Origin: JABWCQ01 sp964530625
GTDB lineage: Bacteria > Electryoneota > RPQS01
NCBI GenBank assembly: GCA_964530625.1
Contig: CAZHAK010000035.1
Location: 1-21,153, forward strand
DNA length: 21,153 nt
Direction: 5' to 3'
Position numbers and translations under genes: made by a program. Each line of letters opens with the position of its first letter. The first letter of the stretch is position 1. A model generated the notes under the pieces. That model was not told the origin of the DNA, searched no databases, and worked only from the letters and a program-made list of their open reading frames with translations. This document shows positions 15,018-21,153 of this stretch, in pieces.

Positions 15018-15935
15018 ATGAGATTGCTCTGCATGATCCTGATCCTCATGTTCAGTACCTTCCGCGCGGATGCCGCCAGCGGCACGACCGGTTACGAACT
15101 TTTCCGCACAGATGGATTTGCACGATCTTCAGGACTGGCCGGTAGCTCGATTGCCCACGGAGGCGACCTGTCCTCGCTTCAGAGTAACGTGGCCGGATTA
15201 GCAACGATCGACCGCACTATGGCCGTTGCCGGATTTACCAAGCACGTCCTCGACATAAATCAAGGAACGTTGGCTTACGTCAGGCCTATGAAGAACCGAA
15301 TGGTTTGGGCCGCGGGAGTGGACTATTTGAGCTATGGCACCTTTGACAGAGCAGACGAAAATGGATTCCGGGATGGCGAATTCGGAGCCTCAGATTTCCA
15401 GCTTCGCGGAGCCGTGGCCAAGTCCATCAAGCCTGATCTGCGGGTCGGCGCCGTTCTGAAATATCAGTATCGGGACATTGACGGCATTGCCTCAACGGCC
15501 ATTGCAGGTGACGTCGGACTTCAATATGAGACAGGGTTTAATAACTGGATTGTCGGCGCTGCCATCAAGTCATTCGGAGCCGCCACCAGCGCGTTCTTGA
15601 GTGAAAAGGACGGCCTGCCGACATCTTATGAGTTAGGATTTGCCGTTCCACTCGAGCATTTGCCTGTAAAGTTCAGTATAGCGGGTGCTTACGTAACAGA
15701 TGAAGGCCCGGAAGCACGAGGTGGATTAGAATTTGATTTCACTCCGCAGTTTATCGGCAGATTAGGCTACTCAACAATCGGGGTGGACCAACGCACTGGC
15801 TTGTCCTCGGATTCCTTCGCAGGCTTCTCCGCTGGACTGGGGCTGAGGGTCAGACAGCTTGCCTTTGACTATGCCTTGACTTCTCATGGAGAAATCGGTT
15901 TCCTTAACCGATTTACAATAGGTACAGAGATTTAA
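15018..15935 (+). CDS. PorV/PorQ-like outer-membrane beta-barrel protein
   Basis: A 305-residue exported protein with signal peptide (cleavage near residue 20, RADA). After it comes the family start GFARSSGLAGSSIAHGGDLSSLQSNVAGLA, similar to the R-x-x-x-L-G-x-x ... N-P-A-x-L segment of PorV/PorQ and UPF0164-type proteins. The rest is a series of amphipathic beta strands with aromatic ends such as FAGFSAGLGLRV, FDYALTSHG and FTIGTEI at the C-terminus, as expected for an outer-membrane barrel. PorV carries type IX substrates for surface attachment, which fits the two sorting-domain proteins upstream. Which family member it is cannot be decided here. It has a strong ribosome binding site, GGAG, five bases before ATG. 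Confidence 0.8.
   Translation: MRLLCMILILMFSTFRADAASGTTGYELFRTDGFARSSGLAGSSIAHGGDLSSLQSNVAGLATIDRTMAVAGFTKHVLDINQGTLAYVRPMKNRMVWAAGVDYLSYGTFDRADENGFRDGEFGASDFQLRGAVAKSIKPDLRVGAVLKYQYRDIDGIASTAIAGDVGLQYETGFNNWIVGAAIKSFGAATSAFLSEKDGLPTSYELGFAVPLEHLPVKFSIAGAYVTDEGPEARGGLEFDFTPQFIGRLGYSTIGVDQRTGLSSDSFAGFSAGLGLRVRQLAFDYALTSHGEIGFLNRFTIGTEI
15892..15914. repeat. Perfect 9-bp inverted repeat at the end of the barrel-protein gene
   Basis: AAATCGGTT (15892-15900) and AACCGATTT (15906-15914) flank TCCTT, inside the last codons of the PorV/PorQ-like gene and 65 bases before the sigma factor start. No T-run follows. It could be an mRNA hairpin between two parts of the operon or an operator for the sigma factor gene. 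Confidence 0.5.
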
Positions 15936-15978
15936 GCCGGCTAAACTTTTAGGGATTTTTCGTGTCCAATAGGTAGAA

Positions 15979-16548
15979 GTGCGAAAACTGGACGAGCGAG
16001 ACGACCGGGACCTCGTCGAGGCCGCACAAGCGGGTCGGGAAGAGGCCTTTAATCAGTTGGTGCTTCGGCATCGAAAGCTGCTTTTCCATACTGCGGTCGG
16101 TCTTCTGGGCAATACCGATGATGCCGATGACCTGTGTCAGGATACATTCATTAAAGCCTATGAAAGTCTCGGCAGTTTTCGCGCAGAATCATCCTTTTAT
16201 ACATGGATTTACCGAATTTGCGTAAATTTGTGTCTAAACAAGCTGAGATCTCGCAAAGTTCGTTCATTTTTGCGTCTGGATAACGAAGAACTCGTGTTGC
16301 CGGCACCGGAAACCTCTGATTTGCCGGTTGAACAGGCCGAGTTTCTGACAAAAGCACGATTTGCTATTGCCAAACTGCCTGACAAACAACGCGCCGTGTT
16401 TATCCTGAGATATTTCCGCGAACTTCCCCACGCCGAAATCGCTGAGATCATGGATCGGGACATCGGAACCATTAAAGCAAACTACCATCAGGCCATCAAG
16501 AAACTCCGGAATGAGCTTGGCGATTACGTTCGAGGTGAAGAAGAGTAA
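15979..16548 (+). CDS. ECF-type RNA polymerase sigma factor (RpoE-like)
   Basis: A 189-residue alternative sigma factor. Region 2 (about residues 22-90) contains FNQLVLRHRKLLFHTAVGLLG, DADDLCQDTFIKAY and SFYTWIYRICVNLCLNKLR for core and -10 binding. Region 4 (about 128-183) contains LPDKQRAVFILRYFRELPHAEIAEIM and GTIKANYHQAIKKLR, a helix-turn-helix for -35 binding. No regions 1 or 3 are present, as usual for ECF factors. The start is GTG at 15979 with AGG five bases upstream. It lies 43 bases after the barrel gene and is followed by a one-TM protein and a CpxP/Spy-like protein, the usual company of an envelope-stress sigma factor. Confidence 0.94.
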   Translation: MRKLDERDDRDLVEAAQAGREEAFNQLVLRHRKLLFHTAVGLLGNTDDADDLCQDTFIKAYESLGSFRAESSFYTWIYRICVNLCLNKLRSRKVRSFLRLDNEELVLPAPETSDLPVEQAEFLTKARFAIAKLPDKQRAVFILRYFRELPHAEIAEIMDRDIGTIKANYHQAIKKLRNELGDYVRGEEE

Positions 16549-16589
16549 GCTGCCGAGTGGCAGGAAGATAGATAATAACAGGTAAGATT

Positions 16590-17048
16590 ATGAGACCCCG
16601 AATCGAGACAAACACAACCCCGTCGGGTCTTTTGCAAGAAGACTTGCTTTGGGGTGCGCCCAAGACCAGTGACACGGAGTTTCTGGTATTGATGCGAGCG
16701 AGGTTAACTGCCCAACCCATGGGGTTTTGGTTGACATCGCGCAAGACGGCGATGGCCTTCGGCTTAGCTGCTCTTTTGTTGGTCGGAGTCTGGTATCCAG
16801 GACAAAGCAGTGGTTCGCGCTACTCAACGGAGATGTCGTCTCTGGATGCGACCGTGGATGAGTTTGCCTTTGACGAATCGGATCCCTCCGAACTTGCCGA
16901 TTATCTTGGTGTCACCGCAGATTTTGAGGCGACTTCCATTGAGAATGACGTGAGCTTTACAGGAGTTAGTATCGCCGAACTACTTGAGCTGGAACCGCAG
17001 GAACTGGACACGATTCTGTCCGAGTTGCAGGAGATCAACTTCTTTTGA
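16590..17048 (+). CDS. Small single-pass membrane protein, candidate anti-sigma factor
   Basis: A 152-residue protein I do not recognise by sequence. A cytoplasmic N-terminus of about 50 residues (with FLVLMRARL) is followed by one transmembrane helix at about residues 53-69 (TAMAFGLAALLLVGVW) after an SRK basic pair. An acidic outer domain ends with SIAELLELEPQELDTILSEL. This topology, and a position directly after an ECF sigma gene, suggest an anti-sigma factor holding the sigma at the membrane. It lacks the HxxxCxxC zinc motif of ZAS anti-sigma factors. ATG follows AGGTAAG. The downstream gene starts 5 bases after its stop or overlaps it. Function is inferred from context only. Confidence 0.75.
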   Translation: MRPRIETNTTPSGLLQEDLLWGAPKTSDTEFLVLMRARLTAQPMGFWLTSRKTAMAFGLAALLLVGVWYPGQSSGSRYSTEMSSLDATVDEFAFDESDPSELADYLGVTADFEATSIENDVSFTGVSIAELLELEPQELDTILSELQEINFF

Positions 17049-17053
17049 GTAAG

Positions 17054-17629
17054 ATGAAAACTCTCTTAATCATACTTTTAGTTTCAGCGACTTTCCTTAT
17101 AGCCAACGCAGAAGAGCGCCGGATGACTCTCGATCAACGCCGCGAACGGGTTGAGACCGTAATCATCGGCAAGTTTGCAGAGGAGCTCGAGCTGAGTCCC
17201 GAGGAAGCCGAAAAGTTCTATCCACGCCTCCGCCAATTTCGCGCGGAAACGGATGACCTCCAACGCCAACTCCATGACACGCGCCAAAAATTAGATGCCT
17301 TGTCATCCGAACCGATGAAGGGAGGCAGTGCCGGCTCAACGACCACTTCCTTAAGGCAATCGGATGAATCGCAGTCCGGTGAAAGCTCTTCTCAACGGGA
17401 CGTAAAATCTCTGATTTCCCAATCTAATGCACTACAAACGGAAATCCTCGCCAAGCGGGAGATACTGCTGACAGATTTGGCAGACTTTCTCTCGCCCCAA
17501 CAGGTCTCGCGCTGTTCAATTCTGATGGACGAACTTCCGCGCAGACTTCGCCAGTTTATGGATGAGCGCGGGCAGCAGCCCGGCGAGAGTCAGCAACGGC
17601 AGAGAATTCACCGCCGACAAACCAGATAA
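17054..17629 (+). CDS. Periplasmic CpxP/Spy-like (LTXXQ-type) protein, possible envelope-stress sensor
   Basis: A 191-residue exported protein with signal peptide MKTLLIILLVSATFLIANA. It is almost wholly helical and charged: FAEELELSPEEAEKFYPRLRQF, then a coiled-coil-like stretch and a Ser/Gly/Gln-rich linker (about 90-125). A second helical block contains LLTDLADFLSPQQVSRC, which recalls the LTxxQ motif of CpxP/Spy. Such proteins act as periplasmic chaperones or as sensors feeding ECF sigma systems. It is the last gene of the sigma operon, 8 bases before an intrinsic terminator. ATG at 17054 gives the best signal peptide; TTG at 17045 overlaps the upstream stop and is possible. Family assignment is moderate. 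Confidence 0.78.
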   Translation: MKTLLIILLVSATFLIANAEERRMTLDQRRERVETVIIGKFAEELELSPEEAEKFYPRLRQFRAETDDLQRQLHDTRQKLDALSSEPMKGGSAGSTTTSLRQSDESQSGESSSQRDVKSLISQSNALQTEILAKREILLTDLADFLSPQQVSRCSILMDELPRRLRQFMDERGQQPGESQQRQRIHRRQTR

Positions 17630-17636
17630 GTAGGAA

Positions 17637-17659
17637 GGGCCGCCTGTCGGCCCTTTTTT
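17637..17659 (+). terminator. Rho-independent terminator after the sigma-factor operon
   Basis: GGGCCG (17637-17642) and CGGCCC (17648-17653) form a six-pair GC stem with loop CCTGT, followed by six T residues (17654-17659). It ends the long plus-strand gene run that begins with the MscS gene. Confidence 0.92.
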
Positions 17660-17660
17660 G

Positions 17661-17689
17661 TTGCCAATCTCACGTTCTTGGACTATATT
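17661..17689 (+). promoter_or_regulatory. Sigma-70-type promoter directly abutting the GT2 start codon
   Basis: TTGCCA (17661-17666, 5 of 6) and TATATT (17684-17689, 5 of 6) are exactly 17 bases apart and start one base after the upstream terminator. The ATG of the glycosyltransferase lies at 17695, where transcription itself should begin, so the mRNA would have almost no leader. Confidence 0.75.
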
Positions 17690-17694
17690 TGGGA

Positions 17695-18669
17695 ATGACT
17701 TACGCGCCTTCTGTGACGATTGCCATTGTCAACTACAACACCCGCGACGCCCTTCGAGAATGCCTGAAGAGCATAGAGCGGGTGTGCGCGGATGAGATTT
17801 GTCCGGTAATCGTTGTGGATAACGCCTCGGTTGACGGCTCGCCCGCGATGCTGAAGCAGGAGTTTCCGGATGTCCAAGTCATCCAAAACTCCGAGAATAT
17901 TGGATTCGCGCGGGCAATCAATGCGGCCTTTGAATCCGTAAACACAGACTATTTCATGCTTCTGAACCCGGACACTTGGGTTGCGGAATCCGCTCTTATC
18001 CATTTGCTCAAAGTCGCCGAGTCTAATCCCAAAATTGCCGTCGTGGGCGCTCAACTGACTTCATTCGAAGGAGAATTGCAGCCCTCAGTCCTTAGCCCCC
18101 CGACCCTAACGAAAGAATTCCTGAATCTCCTGCCGGAACTGAAATCGCTTCTGCTCCCATCATCTCTCAAGCGTCGACTCCACCGGAACAGGCTACGGCT
18201 CCAAGGCGACATCATAGTCGTCCCCGCCGTCAGTGGAGGAGCGATGCTTGTCCGAACAAGCGCGTTTCGGAGTGTGAACGGGTTTGACCCTCACTTCTTT
18301 GTTTACCACGAAGAGGTAGATCTCTGCCTCAGACTTCGACAAGCGGGCTGGGAAATCGCGTTCGCTCCACTGGCCCAGGTTTTACATCATGATGCGCTGG
18401 CCACGGGCTACAAGTCTGAGAACCTCCCAAGTGAGCCTGTTCTAACATGGAGATTATCAGGAATCGCCCGGCTCTTCGAGAAACATGCCTCGCCTAGCCA
18501 ACATAAGCGTTTCATCCGAATGGCCCAAATTCTATTGAGATCCAGGGCACGATTAGCTCGGATGCGCAGCCTGATCAGCCAATCTTCGTCCGCAAAATGG
18601 CGGGAGCACGCAAATGAGCTTGAAATCGCCGCAGATACGCTCTCGAAACCGAAGCCCAATCCGAGCTAA
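17695..18669 (+). CDS. Family 2 glycosyltransferase (rhamnosyltransferase-like)
   Basis: A 324-residue GT-A-fold glycosyltransferase, probably cytoplasmic, that adds a sugar from a nucleotide donor to a surface polysaccharide or lipid-linked chain. It shows the GT2 start VTIAIVNYNTRDALRECLKSI, the nucleotide-binding VVDNASVDGS, NIGFARAIN, the metal-site region LLNPDT, GGAMLVRTSAF, and the acceptor-site block FVYHEEVDLCLRLRQAGW. This matches the WbbL/rhamnosyltransferase-like group. The C-terminal 80 residues are basic and helical. No neighbour fixes the sugar. No ribosome binding site is well placed: GGGA touches the ATG. Together with the promoter this suggests leaderless translation. TTG at 17689 lies inside the -10 box and is unlikely. 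Confidence 0.92.
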   Translation: MTYAPSVTIAIVNYNTRDALRECLKSIERVCADEICPVIVVDNASVDGSPAMLKQEFPDVQVIQNSENIGFARAINAAFESVNTDYFMLLNPDTWVAESALIHLLKVAESNPKIAVVGAQLTSFEGELQPSVLSPPTLTKEFLNLLPELKSLLLPSSLKRRLHRNRLRLQGDIIVVPAVSGGAMLVRTSAFRSVNGFDPHFFVYHEEVDLCLRLRQAGWEIAFAPLAQVLHHDALATGYKSENLPSEPVLTWRLSGIARLFEKHASPSQHKRFIRMAQILLRSRARLARMRSLISQSSSAKWREHANELEIAADTLSKPKPNPS

Positions 18670-18711
18670 GGTTTCTTATTGGCCGCAAGTGTCGAAAAAA
18701 CTGCGGTTCCC

Positions 18712-18740
18712 TTGACTATTTTGACTGGATACCGTATTTT
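18712..18740 (+). promoter_or_regulatory. Probable promoter of the EF-G2-like gene
   Basis: TTGACT (18712-18717, 5 of 6) and TATTTT (18735-18740, 4 of 6) are 17 bases apart in the 143-base gap between the GT2 and EF-G2-like genes. Transcription would start near 18747, at the foot of a stem-loop. The leader would be about 65 bases. Confidence 0.6.
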
Positions 18741-18745
18741 CTAAC

Positions 18746-18765
18746 AGGCTCCTTATAGGGAGCCT
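18746..18765 (+). other. Stem-loop at the predicted 5' end of the EF-G2-like mRNA
   Basis: AGGCTCC (18746-18752) pairs with GGAGCCT (18759-18765) around TTATAG. No T-run follows, so it is not an intrinsic terminator. Its place at the very start of the predicted transcript suits an mRNA-stabilising 5' hairpin or a regulator binding site. Confidence 0.55.
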
Positions 18766-18812
18766 ATGTTAATTTATAACTTATCCTTACTTTGCTTTGA
18801 ATGGAGGCCACG

Positions 18813-19038
18813 GTGGCACAGGTCAGCACGGAGAAAATCCGTAACATTGGTTTATTCGGACATGGTCACTGCGGCAAAACGATGCTTGCGGAGGCCATGT
18901 TGCTCAATATGGGGGTGATTCATCGTTTAGGAAGCATCGAAGCTGGAACCACCGTCTCAGATTATACAAAAGATGAAATTGATCGGCAAATGTCCATGCA
19001 GCTCAGCCTGATGCAAGGTGAGTACGATGGACATTTTT
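18813..19038 (+). CDS. EF-G2-like translational GTPase, N-terminal part (interrupted by assembly gap)
   Basis: The first 75 residues of an elongation factor G paralogue of the EF-G2 type. The P-loop GHGHCGKT is at residues 16-23, followed by the EF-G2-type switch I region GTTVSDYTKDEIDRQMSMQLSL. The sequence stops at EYDGHF where ten Ns begin. The start GTG at 18813 has GGAGG five bases upstream, better than ATG at 18801, which has no ribosome binding site and whose own codon run supplies that GGAGG. The two parts of the gene are in different frames only because the N run is a placeholder. EF-G2 proteins bind GTP and ribosomes, but their role beside the main EF-G is poorly defined. Confidence 0.88.
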
Positions 19039-19048
19039 NNNNNNNNNN
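19039..19048. other. Assembly gap of ten Ns
   Basis: Ten consecutive Ns lie inside the EF-G2-like gene. Judged against the family layout, about 20-25 residues with the G3 motif (DxPG) are missing, so the true gap is nearer 65-75 bases. To restore one frame its length must leave remainder 2 on division by 3. Confidence 0.97.
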
Positions 19049-20845
19049 GCGGTAGATATCGCCGTGCTTCCAATAGATGGCACCAGTGGACATGACATAG
19101 GTCATACCGTCGCGTTTGAGGCCGGGGAAAAAGTAGGACTGCCGCGCGCGTTCTTTGTGACCAAGCTTGATAAAGAGCACACCAAATGGGATGAAGTTAT
19201 AGAGCAGCTTGAAGAAGATTTTGGGAAGAAAGTTCAGCCGGTTCAGTTCCCCGTGAATCCCGGCCCGGATTTTGACACGATCGCAAGTGGCCTGACGTTG
19301 AAAGCCTTCAAGTTTGCGCGTGACGGCTCGGGCACGAGCGTAGAAGTTCCTTTGGAAGGTGAAGCACGTGAAAAGGCGCTCCAACTTCGCGCCAAGTTAA
19401 TGGAAGTAGCGGCGGAGTCCGACGACAAGCTGATCGAGATTTTCTTTGAAAAAGGTGAACTCACGGAAGGACAATTTGTTGAGGGACTAAAGAGATGCTT
19501 CGCCACCGGGAAACTGATTCCGGTTCTGGCAGGCTCAGGCACGGGCAACATCGGCATTAGTCGCTTGCTCGATTTCTTGATTAAGGAAGGTCCCAATCCG
19601 CACGACCGCACATCCATCAGCGCCGAAACAGGCGATGGCACTACGGTCGTAATTCACGAAGACGAAAAAGAACCAACGTGCGCTCTGGTTTACAAAACCG
19701 TGACTGAACCGCATGTCGGTGACCTGTGCTACGTACGTGTTTTCGCAGGCAAAATTGAGCAGGGTGGTGAATTGCTGAACACTCACTCCGGCCAAATGGA
19801 AAAGATCGGCCAGCTCTTTCATGTGGACGGAAAAGCGCGCGAAGCCACAACCAAACTGGTCGCGGGTGATTTAGGCGCGATGGTCAAGCTCAAGGCGACG
19901 CACACGGGTGACACACTCTCCGATAAAGCCAAAGCCTACGTGCTTCCGCGCATAGAGTTTCCTTCTCCCGTTCTGGAAATGGCCGTAGTGCCCAAGACAA
20001 AAGGTGAAGAAGACAAAGTCGCGTCGGGTTTGCATCAATTGAATGTTGAAGATCCGAGCTTCCAACTAACTCAAATCGCAGAACTAGGGCAACTCATTAT
20101 TCGCGGACACGGAGACCTTCAGCTTCAAAGTATCTTATCCAGATTGCAGGATCGTTTCCACGTGGAAGGGGAATTGACCGAGCCGCGCGTCGCGTATCGC
20201 GAGACAATTCGCGGATCGGCTGAAGCGGAAGGCAAGCACAAGAAGCAATCAGGTGGCCGCGGCCAATACGGCCTCTGTAACTTGCGCTTGGAGGCCAAAC
20301 CGCGCGGAGAGGGTTACGAATTTGTGGACGCGATCGTAGGCGGCGCGATTCCCGGCAAATTTATTCCTGCCATAGACAAAGGCATTCAAGAGACAATGAT
20401 TCGCGGAGTTATCGCGGGTTATCCGGTGGTTGACGTGAAAGTAACCGTATTTGACGGCAAGTATCACGACGTGGATTCTTCGGAACTCGCGTTCAAAATT
20501 GCGGGCCGCAATGGGTTCAAGGATGCCTTCAAGAAGTGCAAACCGCTTTTGCTTGAACCAATTTATGATTTGGTTGTTCGCGTTCCCGAAGAGTTCATGG
20601 GTGACGTCATGGGCGATCTGTCAGCACGTCGCGGAAAGATTCAGGGCATGGAAGGCGAAGGGCGCTATCAGGTCATTAAAGCCAAAGTCCCGCAAAAGGA
20701 ACTCTTCCGCTACTCCACCACGCTTCGATCGATGACGCAGGGCCGCGGTATGCACTCGCAGGGATTTTCGCATTATGAAATTCTGCCGCCTGAACTTCAG
20801 GAGAAGATTGTCGCCGACTTCGTCGAAGAAAAGGAAGAGGATTAA
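19049..20845 (+). CDS. EF-G2-like translational GTPase, C-terminal part
   Basis: 598 residues that continue the same protein after the gap, opening with AVDIAVLPIDGTSGHDIGHT. G4 is TKLDK rather than the usual NKxD, as in other EF-G2-type proteins, and G5 lies in LAGSGTGNIGISRLLDFL. Domain II (EPTCALVYKTV ... VGDLCYVRVFAGKI), domain III (ELGQLIIRGHGDLQLQSIL), domain IV (KHKKQSGGRGQYGL, GKYHDVDSSELAFKIA) and domain V (LLEPIYDLVVRVPEEFMGDVMGDLSARRGKIQGME) are all present. The end, SQGFSHYEILPPELQEKIV, is typical. No tetracycline-resistance (Tet(M)-type) features stand out. The HIT-family gene starts 5 bases downstream and is probably co-transcribed. Confidence 0.93.
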   Translation, partial: AVDIAVLPIDGTSGHDIGHTVAFEAGEKVGLPRAFFVTKLDKEHTKWDEVIEQLEEDFGKKVQPVQFPVNPGPDFDTIASGLTLKAFKFARDGSGTSVEVPLEGEAREKALQLRAKLMEVAAESDDKLIEIFFEKGELTEGQFVEGLKRCFATGKLIPVLAGSGTGNIGISRLLDFLIKEGPNPHDRTSISAETGDGTTVVIHEDEKEPTCALVYKTVTEPHVGDLCYVRVFAGKIEQGGELLNTHSGQMEKIGQLFHVDGKAREATTKLVAGDLGAMVKLKATHTGDTLSDKAKAYVLPRIEFPSPVLEMAVVPKTKGEEDKVASGLHQLNVEDPSFQLTQIAELGQLIIRGHGDLQLQSILSRLQDRFHVEGELTEPRVAYRETIRGSAEAEGKHKKQSGGRGQYGLCNLRLEAKPRGEGYEFVDAIVGGAIPGKFIPAIDKGIQETMIRGVIAGYPVVDVKVTVFDGKYHDVDSSELAFKIAGRNGFKDAFKKCKPLLLEPIYDLVVRVPEEFMGDVMGDLSARRGKIQGMEGEGRYQVIKAKVPQKELFRYSTTLRSMTQGRGMHSQGFSHYEILPPELQEKIVADFVEEKEED

Positions 20846-20850
20846 TCGTT

Positions 20851-21153
20851 GTGGACCGCCTCTGGGCGCCATGGCGGATGAGCTATATTTTGGAAACGGT
20901 CAAGCAAGATCAGCCCGAAGGTTGTGTATTCTGCCAAATGTTGTCGGAGTCTGAGGATAAAAAGAATCTGATTTTGCATCGCGCGGAACATTGTTTCATC
21001 GTAATGAACCTGTATCCGTATAATAGCGGGCATTTGATGATCATTCCACAGCGGCACACAGGCGAGTTTGGCTCGCTTAGCGCAGATGAACATGCCGAAA
21101 TGGGCGAACAATTGGAAATGTCCCGACTTGCTTTAGCGGAGTGTTTTACTCCG
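20851..21153 (+). CDS. HIT-family nucleotide hydrolase/transferase, N-terminal part (cut by window edge)
   Basis: The first 101 residues of a histidine-triad family protein. It opens with VDRLWAPWRMSYI, then GCVFCQML (paired cysteines often seen in this branch), and the core NLYPYNSGHLMIIPQRHTGEF. This is close to the Ap4A-phosphorylase-like HIT group of bacteria, which act on dinucleoside polyphosphates or nucleotide conjugates. The catalytic HxHxHxx motif should lie beyond the window edge. The start is GTG at 20851, with AGAGG ten bases upstream and five bases after the EF-G2-like stop. Confidence 0.9.
   Translation, partial: MDRLWAPWRMSYILETVKQDQPEGCVFCQMLSESEDKKNLILHRAEHCFIVMNLYPYNSGHLMIIPQRHTGEFGSLSADEHAEMGEQLEMSRLALAECFTP

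Noticed and set aside
18684..18706. Intrinsic terminator after the GT2 gene
   Set aside because: CCGC and GCGG with an AGT/ACT extension and a bulged A can pair, but the loop is long and no T-run follows.
18746..18765. Riboswitch in the EF-G2-like leader
   Set aside because: Only one short stem-loop is present, with no conserved multi-stem fold or second competing hairpin that I can see.
18813..19100. True frameshift or pseudogene in the EF-G2-like gene
   Set aside because: The frame change coincides exactly with the ten-N placeholder, and expected residues are missing there.
19243..19641. 132-codon minus-strand frame inside the EF-G2-like gene
   Set aside because: Antisense to conserved EF-G domains; Ser/Pro-rich shadow translation with no start signal.

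Overview
This window looks like part of a chromosome from an uncultured Gram-negative bacterium, probably in the FCB (Fibrobacteres-Chlorobi-Bacteroidetes) superphylum or a related candidate phylum. Three things point there. Two exported proteins end in type IX-like C-terminal sorting domains (a PNPFN start and a short basic end). A PorV/PorQ-type outer-membrane barrel sits in the same gene run. An ECF sigma factor is followed by a one-TM protein and a CpxP/Spy-like periplasmic protein. The exact phylum cannot be fixed by eye. Base composition is near 50% GC and looks even throughout. Ten Ns inside an EF-G-like gene show that this is a draft scaffold.

Left part (1-4408). A minus-strand operon reads smpB, then a degenerate ApbE-family lipoprotein, then a GT9 heptosyltransferase that runs off the left edge. 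Next is a tRNA cluster: Leu(CAG) on plus, Arg(TCT) and Thr(CGT) on minus, with readable promoters and terminators. After it come a plus-strand 3-methyladenine DNA glycosylase and a convergent radical SAM/SPASM protein whose 3' ends overlap by 17 bases.

Centre (4462-17659). Ten plus-strand genes follow with no gap above 43 bases: a MscS-type channel; a large Asp-box (BNR) beta-propeller protein and an endonuclease/exonuclease/phosphatase-fold protein, both with sorting domains; der; priA; a gluzincin membrane protease; a PorV/PorQ-like barrel; the ECF sigma factor; a small membrane protein that is a candidate anti-sigma factor; and a CpxP/Spy-like periplasmic protein. The run ends at a clear intrinsic terminator (17637-17659). 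Ribosome assembly and replication restart genes are thus interleaved with cell-envelope and secretion genes.

Right part (17661-21153). A family 2 glycosyltransferase has a near-consensus promoter that ends only five bases before its ATG, suggesting a leaderless mRNA. An EF-G2-like translational GTPase follows, with its own promoter, a 5' stem-loop and the assembly gap across its G3 motif. The start of a HIT-family protein runs off the right edge.

There is no CRISPR array, insertion sequence, integrase or prophage signature, and no stretch above 300 bases without a gene. Nothing amounts to a clearly new multi-gene defence or mobile system. The best leads are the candidate sigma/anti-sigma/sensor module, the ApbE-like protein that has lost signature residues, the exported propeller plus EEP pair, and several regulatory structures (leaderless promoter, palindromic -10, 5' stem-loop, inverted repeats).
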